Below are positions 1 through 11,100 of a stretch of DNA of 64,000 nucleotides, in pieces. Under the pieces are notes generated by a model, which made no database searches, was not told the DNA's origin, and worked only from the letters and a program-made list of their open reading frames with translations. The stretch's first letter is position 1. Each line of letters begins with the position of its first letter. Source of the stretch: Ornithodoros turicata (lineage: Eukaryota > Arthropoda > Arachnida > Ixodida > Argasidae); contig NW_026999326.1 of the NCBI RefSeq assembly GCF_037126465.1, positions 1,550,001 to 1,614,000 on the forward strand. Reading direction: 5' to 3'. A program made the translations under genes and the position numbers.

Positions 1-635
1 CTGTGATACGGCAACCGATCGAGCCTGATGCTCCCCACGTATCCTCAACCTCACCTGTCGAGACCCACTGCTCCGGCTCTCATCCGTCCTTAACACCCTC
101 TTCTCGTTCCCGAATGGCTTCCTGGGCTCGGCAAGCGGACTGCTGCATACCGACCTACTGACTCCCTCCTACAAAGCACGACCAACCGCCACACACTCGC
201 TTCACAGCTTCATCAACCATCACTTCTGCCGGATGTTCACCATACCCCGGCGCTCCTTCACCGCCGGCCGCGACACTCGAGCCTCGCGCTCACCTGCCGG
301 TCGGGGCAGCCGACGTCACGGCCCGCTTCAGTCGGCGTCTCGGCATCTCTCAACGGCTCTCACAGCCTCACCCTCTCCTTCCCTGGGACTCTGAGCTTTG
401 CTCCCGTGCAGGTAGCGGCACTCCAGCACCACCACTTTGCCAGCGCCTCACTCTCTTTCCGACTCTTCTCGGACTACCGGAACGTGATGACTCATCAGCT
501 GCGATGCTTCGCCACGGTGTGCCGTCATCATGTTCAATCGTGCATGTTAACCACGGTCGCCATCGCTGCCCTCCTCTAGTGAAGTCGTGGACATCATCTG
601 CTTTATCGCAGCTCCGCGTCTGAGGGGGGTAGCGA
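1..635 (+). mobile_element. 3' internal end of an LTR retrotransposon, ending in a polypurine tract
   Basis: This stretch runs up to a G-rich tract at about 621-629 that immediately precedes an LTR-like sequence starting at 636. The context before the tract (CTCCGCGTCTGAGGGGGG) is the same as that before the LTRs of the tandem miniature element at 23.7-25.3 kb, so the two belong to one family or close relatives. No long reading frame with recognisable pol motifs is visible; the short frames are compositional. The element's 5' part lies outside the window. Confidence 0.55.
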
Positions 636-798
636 TGTAGCGGCCGGTGGACAACGACTAGGATGGACACGCGCCTGAAGCACCCGCTTCTCAGTTCCAC
701 CGGCGCGGCCATGGAGATAGGCCACCGTCATCGCCTCTCCGTGGCATACCATCACCGTCGGTCGGAACTCATGTAGAGGAATACCACCGTCCTCTACA
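636..798 (+). repeat. 3' LTR, TG...CA, 163 bp
   Basis: It begins TGTAGCGGCC after a polypurine tract and ends CCTCTACA. The start and the last 40 or so bases (ACTCATGTAGRGGAAYACC, then CCTCTACA) match the 171-bp LTRs at 23663, 24411 and 25159, though the middle is diverged. It is therefore a related subfamily of the same LTR retrotransposon. Confidence 0.65.
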
Positions 799-1843
799 GG
801 TGTTTGGTGTTGGCTGGTGTCTTGCGAATCTTGCTGCACTGTATCTGGAGTTTTGCTTCCCGAATTGTGTTTGTGCTGCGTGCACAAGTCATGCCCGTGC
901 GGGCTTCCAAGGTGTCACACAAGACATTCTGCCATATCTGGAGTATCTTTCCACAATTGAGTGTCATTATTCACTAACATTGGAGACATAGAAATAATCA
1001 AATGTTTATTTGTATTCGTAGGCGATGGGAATTGTTGAGATGCCATAGGTCTTACTTCTGTCAATATGGCAGGTTTCCCCACCATGACCCCATACTTTTG
1101 AGACAGTGGCTTCAAAGCGTATCTGAGCAGTCTTTTTACCCTTCTCAGACTCAGAGGATATGTTCCAAACACTCCCGAGCCTTCATGTTTTTACTTTAGC
1201 CACAACAAGAAATGGCCGAAGGCAGGTGCTATCCACACTATTTTCTCCTGGAAACAGGATAGCAGCACGGTAGTACATTAATTTCATTTTCTGATGCAGA
1301 GAGTTCAATACACGCTTTCGGGGTATTGGCAGCGTTTGCAACTGGTCGGGGGTCCATGACGTTCATTCTACACTTGTCCATGAAATATGCAGGAATGACA
1401 TTGGAACAAGATGTGGTACATTACAATTTATTTCATATGCAAAAAGTGGTATGGCCTTTGAATAACAGGACAGATGAAAGCAATCTTGGAGCAAGAAGGA
1501 GGGCGTGTACACACACGATGCCTGTCAAGAAAATAATTACTTACATTTGATTTATTACTTACATAATTACATCTTGTAACCTCTGGCAGGAGTAGGAAAA
1601 TCAAGATTTTTATTATAGTACAAATAGAAGTAAGTAACAGTTCCCGAAAAGTACTAATGTCAGAGATATGCAATAGCTATGACTGAGGTGTAACTGACGT
1701 GCAAGTTCAAAATCAATACTTCAGTTTCGAGCATTATACAGTGAATGAGCTTTCAGTCAAATGTCACATTAGCTGAAACTTATGGTCAACTCAAACACAG
1801 CATTGTGCACAGAGAGATTCACTCTGCTGTAGAGTGCAGCCCT
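799..1843. other. No recognisable gene
   Basis: There are several short open frames on both strands (for example minus strand 915-1172) but none shows a domain I recognise, and the sequence is AT-rich and intergenic-looking. I see no RNA gene. Confidence 0.4.
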
Positions 1844-2085
1844 ATCAAAAAAAAAAAAAAAAAGCCTGAGGTTACCGCAGAAAATCCTAGGGTTTCTGAG
1901 GTTTTTCTGGGGTTTACCTCAGACTCTCTGGGGTTACCCCAGCCGCTTCTGGGGGCTACCCCAAACACTTCTGGGGTTACCCTAGCCAGTCCTGGGGTTA
2001 CCCCAGAAATGTCTGGGGCAACCCCAGAAGTGCTTGGGGTAGCCCGAGAGGTGTTGGGGTTACCCCAGAACATCCTGGGGTGAGC
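1844..2085. repeat. Minisatellite built on CTGGGGTTACCCCAG
   Basis: After a run of A (about 1848-1862) roughly ten degenerate copies of a unit of about 24 bp follow, each holding a self-complementary GGGGTTACCCC core. The same core flanked by a short A/T run and GATAGG recurs at 32697-32775 in the opposite sense, so it is a dispersed repeat family. The frames 1745-2083 (+) and 1819-2073 (-) are artefacts of this repeat. Confidence 0.75.
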
Positions 2086-2760
2086 TCAGTGGGTCCCTGG
2101 GAGTTGATCCAATCTCATGATGTCATTGATACTGGTGTGAATATTATGGGATAAGTTACCAGAAAAGTGACTTAGTTGTAATTACCACATGCTGGAATGT
2201 AATTAACACTTGGATTATATTCGAAAAATGGTTAAAGCGCAGGCACCTATATTAACATGTAATGCTTGGCCTCTCATTCACATAATGGATTTCTAAGCAG
2301 GCCATAAAGCAATATTCCTTTGATATCCGAAACAAAGCGGTAACGAAACAAAATCTCATTGTTTGTAATATCATAGCAATTCCTTTATTATTGAAGCCTC
2401 TGATGCTATGACAGAAAGCCTGCAAAGTATGAAAAATTGGGTGAGACGGACTGGTAGTAGCATAAAGGCACAAACACGTTCCAAAGGAATAAAGGAAATA
2501 TAAAGGTATCGGTCGCCACTGCACAGCATGAACTGCGTGGTGATACTGGTGCACTCTAGTGACACTCCAAGTTAATTCGGAAAATGAGCAATGCGAAAAC
2601 AAAAAACAGGAGCTATGCAGTGAGAAAAGCAACACATGGGAAAGCACGCAATGCAACAAGGTCCGCACACCTCAAACTAACATATATTCTCAAAATACGA
2701 AGCATTCTTTAAAGCAAAAGTTGCACGCACTGATATTCGTCATGTTCTGACTCAGTATAC
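2086..2760. other. No recognisable gene
   Basis: A 138-residue open frame on the minus strand (2252-2668) has no domain I recognise. The stretch may be the 3' non-coding part of the CACTA element that ends nearby. Confidence 0.3.
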
Positions 2761-2918
2761 AGTGAACCTTCGTTATTATGACCATGGCCGTTCCCGAAGA
2801 TTCTGATCATAATGCGAAGTTGTCATATTGCAGAGGATTGTACTACATGGTCCCCGAGGAATTCGGTCATAAAGCGTGCAAGTCACATTATCAGGCTCAT
2901 ACTAACAAGGCTTCACTG
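2761..2918. mobile_element. Short TIR element (Tc1/mariner-like MITE)
   Basis: The ends are inverted: CAGTGAACCTTCGTTA on the left and TAACAAGGCTTCACTG on the right. The unit is about 158 bp and non-coding. A TA precedes the left end, but a matching TA on the right is not clear. It lies just downstream of the CACTA transposase stop codon. Confidence 0.6.
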
Positions 2919-4253
2919 CACTTAATTAGTTTCTAGGGTGTTTGGTGGCACGCTCAAAAACTGCGACGTACCCACATCAATAAAAATGGCTGCGCATTCT
3001 ATGTCACTATCTGCCACAACACAGATATCTTGTCCGTCAGGTGGCAATTCACACCTCCTAATGTGGCTTGCTTCAGCTATAACAGAATCCACAATGGATT
3101 CTCTGCAAACGAACAGAATCTGCTCCTCCCGTTTGACTTTGAGTATCACAAGCACTTCACAAAAGGAGCCTTGCCTAGCCTTGATAAAACGTGAGCATGT
3201 CTTTGTTGGCCTTGTGTGTTGAGCACCATGCACCGTAATGCCATTAACTACAGCCCTGAGATAACGCTGAAGCTCTGGTAAGTGGCCAAGACGCTGCTGA
3301 ATTAGTTGCTGGATCGTCTGCGAGATACCAAGTGGGGTTTGCTCGGATCCAAGAACACTGCTGCAACACCTTGATGGGCGGGAAAAAATGTTGAATCCTT
3401 CAGAAAAGTGCACAAACTGAGCAAGGTCGTGTAATTTTTGCGTCATCACGCACCGCTCTGCTATTTGTAAGGGCACAGAGTTTGCAGCAGTGACAAGGCG
3501 CAGGATGACCCTGTTATTACTCTCAAATGGAAACATCGATGTTGCCCACAGTGAGCCGAGGTTCCATACCGTATCAGGAAGGTGCAGGAGCTGGTGGACA
3601 TTATAGGTTGACATATGTTCATTGTAAAGTTCTTCTGTTGGCTTCACGAACCTTTTGATAAGTCTTTCTGCCCTGGATAATTCTTCGGGTGAAATAGTTG
3701 ACTTCAGCAACAAAAAAATTGCCTCCGAGAGAAGGCTAAAGTGATACAGAAACTGCTGTGGAAGCAGTCCTTCAACACAAGGAAGGCAATAAAACAACAG
3801 CCAAAATCTCCAATCTGTAGCCTTCTATGATGCCCTTCCGTCGATAGACCATGGGAGACGTGTAGACGCTATTGGTGGATGAATATGGCTCAGTCTTTCG
3901 TTCACAGTATTCACCTTCCCATCGATGTATGCCTCACTTGTGCATTTGGTTAGCCAGAATCCAGTGAATTGTTTTGTCACACCCTCTAAAACACAGTGCA
4001 TGTAGTCAGGTGAGATGTCACGCACCACATCAAATCCTTCCAGCTGTACTACTGCACTCAGACCTTTAAAGGGACTATGAAACGATTTTTTTCTTCGTTT
4101 CGTTCGAAAGAAGACATTTTTCTGGGTCTAGAACCGAAATTTTACTTTCGTCGCGCGAGCGGATTTCTCGGGAGCGAATTTAAACGGAGCGGCGAAGGGA
4201 GGACAGCTGGCGCCGCGCCGTGACGAGCTGCCGAGCGGAGACACAACGGGTAA

Positions 4254-4382
4254 GGGCCGGGTCCCATAGCTTTTATCGAGCAACAGCAGCAGAGCAGCAG
4301 CGGCGGGGCAGCAGCAACACGGCTACACGGCAGCAGAGCAGTCCTCTGCTGCTATAGCAGCGCTGCTTGAGGCGTCCCATAG
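4254..4382 (+). repeat. Harbinger left terminal and subterminal repeats
   Basis: GTCCCATAG occurs at 4261-4269 and again at 4374-4382, with CAGCAG-rich sequence between. The mirror arrangement (CTATGGGAC at 19615-19623 and 19689-19697) lies at the other end. Repeated subterminal motifs are candidate binding sites for the transposase or its partner (inference). Confidence 0.7.
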
Positions 4383-5147
4383 CCTCGTTTTTAGTTTAGC
4401 GGCAGCAGTGGCGTAAAGGACCAGAACGTGTTGGCAACCGTGTTATTGTTTACATTCTGGTGAAAATGGTGGCGAAGTGCTTGTGCGGTGTGTACCTACA
4501 CCTACCATGTTACTGTGAACTCTCAAGTGAACTTTGAAGAACAGATAGATAAGGACGATGTTGCACACGCTTTTTCTTGTGTACTGTTCATTCTGTATTG
4601 TGATTTGTACGCATTCTACAAAATCCATGGCGCCAGTGGGAACAGTCGACGACATACAACAAAACAATCTCGCAACTCGATCGCATAAATGCACTAACGA
4701 TGTGTAATCATGTGTTCGATCGACTAGTCATATGTTCCTTCTCGTGTCCAAGTTCCTCAACGTAGGATTGTGAGCATCGTGTTGCATGAGTTGTTGCGCA
4801 CTCTGATGGCACAGTAACTTTTCAGCGAAATGTTGTGTCACATTTTACGCTTTAATTGTGCACAAACTACAAAATGCTCGCCTAATTTTGTGAAATAAAA
4901 CCTTGTGTGAGAACTATTAGAAATACAGCCTCCTGCTTACATTTCTTCCTTGTCCCCAAGTATGCAAGGCCACTGGGAACTGGCCCAAGGCCACTTAAAA
5001 CTGAAGCTGAAAAGAATTAGGACAGCGTTCCTCTTTCCCCAAATGGGAAACTTTCCACTTTTTCCCCTTTCGAAGGACCAACTTTTCTATCTGAGGGCAT
5101 CACTCTGTTCTCGCACGCTTCGCTCGTTAAGTTCGCACTTAGCGAGA

Positions 5148-8100
5148 ATGCCGCGCTGGAACCAGAGATTGCTACTTCTTAAGCGAAGGCGAATTTTGCT
5201 AAGAATAAGCGCAGCTTTATTGGCCCTCCAACGTCGCGAGAAGCGTAAACGCTCAAAAAAGCGTTCGCAATGGGTAAGTGTCCTGTGGCGAGCGAGAGAG
5301 ACTGAGGGGGACTTCCACACACTGGTAAGTAAGATAACACTGCCTTCAAACCTACTATTAAACAGTATGCAGTGCTGAATGTAGTGCTATTGGTATCACA
5401 TCTGCAGATGTCAAAGATGAGACTCCACGATACTGCTGCGTTCAGGAGGTATGTGCGCATGTCTCCTGAACAATTCGACTATCTGCTGAGCCTCGTCAAG
5501 CACAGACTGGAGAAGCACCCCCAGGGTCGTCGAGCTTTGGAACCTGCACACAGACTGGCCATCACACTGAGGCAAGTTTGTGTCCCACACTGTGAAGAAG
5601 AGGCAATTTTTCTTCCTGCATGTATAGATGTGGTGATGATCCATTGGTAAGGTGCTAGTTTAACCCGTCAGGAAGAACGTCCTTACAAATATTGATTATT
5701 ATATATTTCTTGCATCTGTGGGCATTTGTTTGGGATGCTGACATAATCAGCATTGTGGACTCATGCAGGTACCTGGCGTCCGGCAGTTACCTCAGCAGTG
5801 TTGCATACAGCTTCCGGATTGGCTTCACGACAATCAAAAGGATTGTGTATGAGACATGCACGGCGCTGTGGGAAGAGCTGATGCCAATCTACCTTCCCGT
5901 GAGTGTCGAGCGATAAATGTGGTGTAGTAGAGCAGAGTGTGGTGGGGTGGTGAACACATCTTACACTAAGTGCGACCTGGGCCGATCCTATGGGTGTGCG
6001 GGGCCTGAGGGAAAGGCACATCGCAGGGCCTGTTTCACACGATTAGGTGCATACTAGATATTTAAAAAAAAATTTAATCCTTGGTTGAGGGCTTCGAGCG
6101 CGGGACCTGTGGAGGTCGCCTTACTCCCTCCCCTATCGCTGGCCCTGAGTGCGACACATTTGTTGTTGCATACATGCTGGTGAACACATACCAATTTGAT
6201 GTTTTTAAAATTTTTGAATACATGTACCATCTACAGCAGTACTGAAACATTATTATATTACCCATTTCACTGCTTTGTTTTACCTTTTGAAATAACTTTG
6301 CAACAGTGCATAAAGAGCATACAGTTCGTCATTCAGAAAAACTAAGAAACTTGGTTTCCTCAGGCAGTCTTTTTTGAAATTGTTGCACGCATGTTGCACT
6401 ACCATTGCCTATAACTACATAGTGCAGCGCTACCAGTGTGTAGGGCATTTGTTCTTTCAAGGCCTATGTTAGTCGCATGCTTCGTATTTTTCCATTGTGC
6501 AACCAAATACCGTGTAGCAGCCGCCTATCAGCATCGCCCATCGCCCATCGACAACGAGCGCAATAAATGGGACGCGAGCTCACGGGGCCGCTTCTGCGTG
6601 CCAGTGCGCTTTCGCATTCTTTCTGGCAACGACAGTCAGTCTAGTTGTCCTTGCTTGTCTCCCGAGGTACACGCCACAACTGGTGACCCGACAATGAACG
6701 TTTCTCCAGACGCTCCTTTGGAGCCGCCTCCTTCTGCACCGCCTGCTTTGACAGGGGCCACAGTAGGCGCCGTTGGCACAGAAGTCCACCTGCCGCCGTT
6801 CTCGACAAAAAACCCGCGTGCATGGTTCTCGCAGGTCGAAGCTCGCTTCGCCCTTCGCCGAATCACATCACCCCTTACGATGTATCTGAACGTCGTTTCG
6901 GCCTTACCTCCCGACGTTGCCGACCAGGTAGACGACCTTCTGGCCTCCCCACCTGCCGAAAATCCGTACCAACAGCTCAAGGAAGCGATTCTTTCGTGTG
7001 CTGAGTGCACAGAGCAGTCACGGATCCGTCAGCTCCTCTCTGGCGAGGAACTGGGCGATCGCAAGCCATCGCAGCTTCTCCATCGTATGCAACAACTGCT
7101 CGGAGGCGCCACGGACGATCAGCACCCCATATTACGTGAGCTATTCCTCCAGAGGCTTCCGCAGCAAGTACGAATGGTCTTGGCCGGCTCCGAAGATCTC
7201 TCCCTCAAGGCCTTCGCCCAACTCGCGGATAGGATCATTGAGTACTCTTCGCCTTCCATCGCCGCTGTTTCCCACCGCACCCCGCACGCCCCTCCTCCCA
7301 CTGACAGCTCTACCCGCGCCCTTCAGGAGCAGATTGCGCGGTTGTCTGAAGCTGTGGAAAGTCTCCGCTCTGATCTCACTCACCGCCCTCGGACTTTACG
7401 TTCACCGTCCCGCGGCCGCCGCCGTTCTCCTTCCGCCCAGTCTGATGCACAGAGCCAGCCCAACGGCCTCTGCTGGTATCACAGGAAATACGGCGACAAG
7501 GCACTGAAGTGCACACGACCTTGTTCCTGGACGGGAAACGCGGAGGCCGGTCGATAGAGGCGGCCTTCGACCACGGCCCCCCAGGAAGCCGCCTGTTCTA
7601 CGTCATTGACCGACTCGCAGGCCACCGTTTTTTGGTAGACACCGGCGCTGAGGTGAGCATCGTGCCCCCCACGCGGGCTGATCGCGCCCGCGGGCCCTCC
7701 TCCTCGACTCTTCAGGCCGTCAACACGTCGCCAATCGCAACCTTTGGCCTGCGATCCCTCACCATTGACATCGGGCTCAGGCGCCTTTTTCGTTGGCTGT
7801 TCGTCACAGCCGACGTGCCTACTGCCATTCTGGGAGCCGACTTCCTTCACCACTTCGGTCTCGACATAAGTATCGCCCGCAAGAAGCCTGCTGACTCCAC
7901 AACCGGCCTCACAATCTCTGGCGTCCCGTCTTCCCAGCATAGTTCGGGCATCAGGACAGTTTTGCCCTCGTCCCCGTATTCCACCATTCTGCTCGACTTC
8001 CCTTCCGTCGCGAAGCCCTGCAACTTGGCTGTCACCCCGAAGCATGCTGTCACCCACACCATTGTGACGACGGGTCCCCCTGTCACGGCTCGGCCACGCC

Positions 8101-11100
8101 GACTCGCCGGCGACCGCCTCAAGATCGCCCGCCAAGAGTTCGACCATATGTTGCAGCTAGGTTTGATTCGACCATCGTCCAGTCCGTGGTCTTCACCGCT
8201 CCATATGGTTCCGAAGTCTTCAGGGGATTGGCGCCCCTGCGGCGATTATAGAGCTTTGAACGCCTCTACTGTCCCAGATCAGTATCCCCTTCCACACCTT
8301 CACGACTTCGCCCTAGGCCTCGCTGGCGCGACCACCTTCAGCACGATCGACCTCGTAAAGGCCTACCATCAAATCCCTGTGGCACCGGAAGACATCCCAA
8401 AAACGGCAATCATAACACCATTTGGCCTTTTCGAGTTCATCCGCATGCCCTTCGGTCTGCGTAACGCGGCGCAGACCTTCCAGAGGTTTATCAACGAGGT
8501 TCTGCGCGGGCTCCCTTTCGCCTTCGCATATCTCGATGATATACTGGTCGCCAGCAAGACTCCCGGTGAACATGAAGAACATCTACGCCAGCTGTTCCGC
8601 AGGTTGGACGAGCACGGCCTTGTCCTTAACCCCGCAAAATGCGTTTTCGGCCAGTCGTCCGTGCGGTTCCTGGGACACGAGGTAACCCCGGAGGGTATTC
8701 GGCCTCTCCCATCCAAAGTGCACGCGATCCAGCAGTTCCCCGCCCCCACTTCCTTTCGGAAACTGCGCGAATTCCTGGGACTCAACTTTCATCGCCGCTT
8801 CATCCCGCACTGTGCCGACATTCTTCGTCCTCTCACTGATACGCTGCGCAATTCTGGGAGTGCGGCAAAGCCTTTCCACCTCTCTCCCGAGGCTCTGGAC
8901 GCATTCGTACGGGCCAAGACCGCCTTGGCCGATGCCGCCCTACTGGTACACCCTGATCCTTCGGCCGACCTCCGCCTCATGGTCGACGCATCAACCCATG
9001 CCGTCGGAGCCGTGCTCCAACAATATTCCCCATCCGGTTGGTGCCCACTGGCCTTCTTTTCCCAGAGACTCAAGCCCTCTGAGGAAAAGTACAGCACATT
9101 CAGTCGAGAGCTCCTGGCCATCTATTACGCGCTTAAACACTTTCACCATTTCCTCGACGGGCAGACCTTCCACGTGCTCACAGACCACAAGCCTCTGACC
9201 TTTGCGTTCAAGTCTAACCGTGCTGCGTACTCCTCTGCCGACCTTCGTCACCTGTGCTACATCTCTGAGTACACCACGGACATTCGCTTTGTGCACGGTG
9301 CTGAAAACCAAGCAGCGGATGCCCTTTCCCGCATCGAGGCCGTCCGTGTCTCCGGCGTCACTCTCGACGACATCGCGGAAGCACAGGCAAATGATCGAGA
9401 TCTCCGTGATTATACGCCCGCTAGCCCCTGCAAGATGTCCCTCCAACTCAAGTACATTCCTCTCCCCATGGCTCCTTGCGACATCGCCTGCGACGTTTCC
9501 GGTGATTCGCCGCGCCCGTATCTCCCTCCTTCGCTCCGTTTCCCAGCCTTCCAGAGCTTGCACAGCATTGCTCATCCCGGCATCCGGGCCACCCAGCGTC
9601 TGTTGTGTTCCCGTTTCGTCTGGCCGGGCATAAACGCCGACGTGAGACGCTGGGCACGATCCTGCATGGCCTGCCAGAGGGCCAAAATAACCCGTCACAC
9701 CAAGTCGCCCGTCGGCCAATTTCCCCTGCCCGACGGCCGCTTCCGTCATCTCCATGTCGACATCGTCGGCCCCCTACCACCCTCCCGCGACTATCGGTAC
9801 CTTCTTACCATGGTCGACAGGTATACCCGGTGGCCCGAAGCTGTGCCCATCCCAGACATGACCGCCGACACCGTAGCTCGTGCGATCGTCTCTACCTGGA
9901 TCGCCCGCTACGGATGCCCCACTCGAATTACGACCGACCAGGGCAGGCAATTCCAAAGCGCCCTCTTCAAGGCTCTCATGACCCTGCGGGGAGTTCACCA
10001 CATCAGAACGACTGCCTATCATCCCGCCGCTAACGGTGCTGTAGAGCGCTTCCATCGCCAGCTCAAGGCATCGCTTATTGCTCGCGAGGCCCAAGTCACC
10101 TGGGTAGATCATCTGCCGATTGTGCTGTTGGGCATTCGTTCTGCCCTCAAGCAAGACCTGTCCTGCTCCGCTGCAGAGCTCGTCTTTGGAACGACACTGC
10201 ACCTCCCCGGCGATTTCTGGCTCGACTCCCAAGCCGAAGCTCGGCAGTCTGAATACGTCGAGTTACTTCGTCGCTTCTTCCGACGCCTTTCGCCGACCGC
10301 CACCAGGACCCCCAATTCCCCGGTCATCTTCGTCCACCCCGATCTCAAGACATGCACACACGTCTTTCTTCGGCATGACGCCCCCCGCAAGCCCCTTTCA
10401 CCCCATTACGACGGTCCCTTCCGTGTCCTGTCTCGCACCGACAAGACCATGACGCTGGACATTCAAGCCCGGCCTCAGGTGGTCTCCCTCGACAGGGTAA
10501 AACCGGCATACCTGGAGGTCGACACCCCTGCTGCACCTGCCACAGAGTCCTCTGTCTTCGTCCCTCACCCACCTCGCGCCAAGCCTCGCCGCACCGTTAC
10601 CTGGGCTACTCCCCTCTCTGTGTCTTATTCTCCTTCAACCCGTCTTCGGGGAGGGGGAGCCCTGTAGCAGCCGCCTATCAGCATCGCCCATCGCCCATCG
10701 ACAACGAGCGCAATAAATGGGACGCGAGCTCACGGGGCCGCTTCTGCGTGCCAGTGCGCTTTCGCATTCTTTCTGGCAACGACAGTCAGTCTAGTTGTCC
10801 TTGCTTGTCTCCCGAGGTACACGCCACAACCGAAAGGAGTGCCAGCACTTTCTGCTGCCATGTCCACGTCTTTTTGTAGGAATGGCAATTTTCAGACCGG
10901 TGGTTAATTGTTGCTACTTCACAGAACCCGTCACCAGATGTGTGGGCCCAGTCAGCGAAGCAGTTTGAGGAAAGATGGTCCTTCCCAAACTGCATTGGGG
11001 CTGTGGACGGCAAACATATCATCATTGAAGCCCCACACCGTGCAGGGTCCATGTTTTACAACTACAAGGTGGTGTGACACTATGAGATTTGTCAGAGTTA

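Larger units (their letters stand above)
6513..10828 (+). mobile_element. Intact Ty3/gypsy LTR retrotransposon, 4316 bp
   Basis: Two 166-bp LTRs (TGTAGC...CCACA) are identical by eye. The ACCG duplication is perfect (6509-6512 and 10829-10832). A primer site, gag, an overlapping -1 pol frame and a G-rich tract are all in place. The GC-rich coding sequence contrasts with the AT-rich Harbinger intron around it, a sign of a recent arrival. No envelope frame is present. Confidence 0.95.

Noticed and set aside
1745..2083. 112-residue frame on the plus strand and 84-residue frame on the minus strand
   Set aside because: Both are the GGGGTTACCCC minisatellite read as protein.
7479..10572. Long minus-strand frames opposite the gypsy pol gene
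   Set aside because: They are shadows of a GC-rich coding strand; no domains, whereas the plus strand has complete pol motifs.
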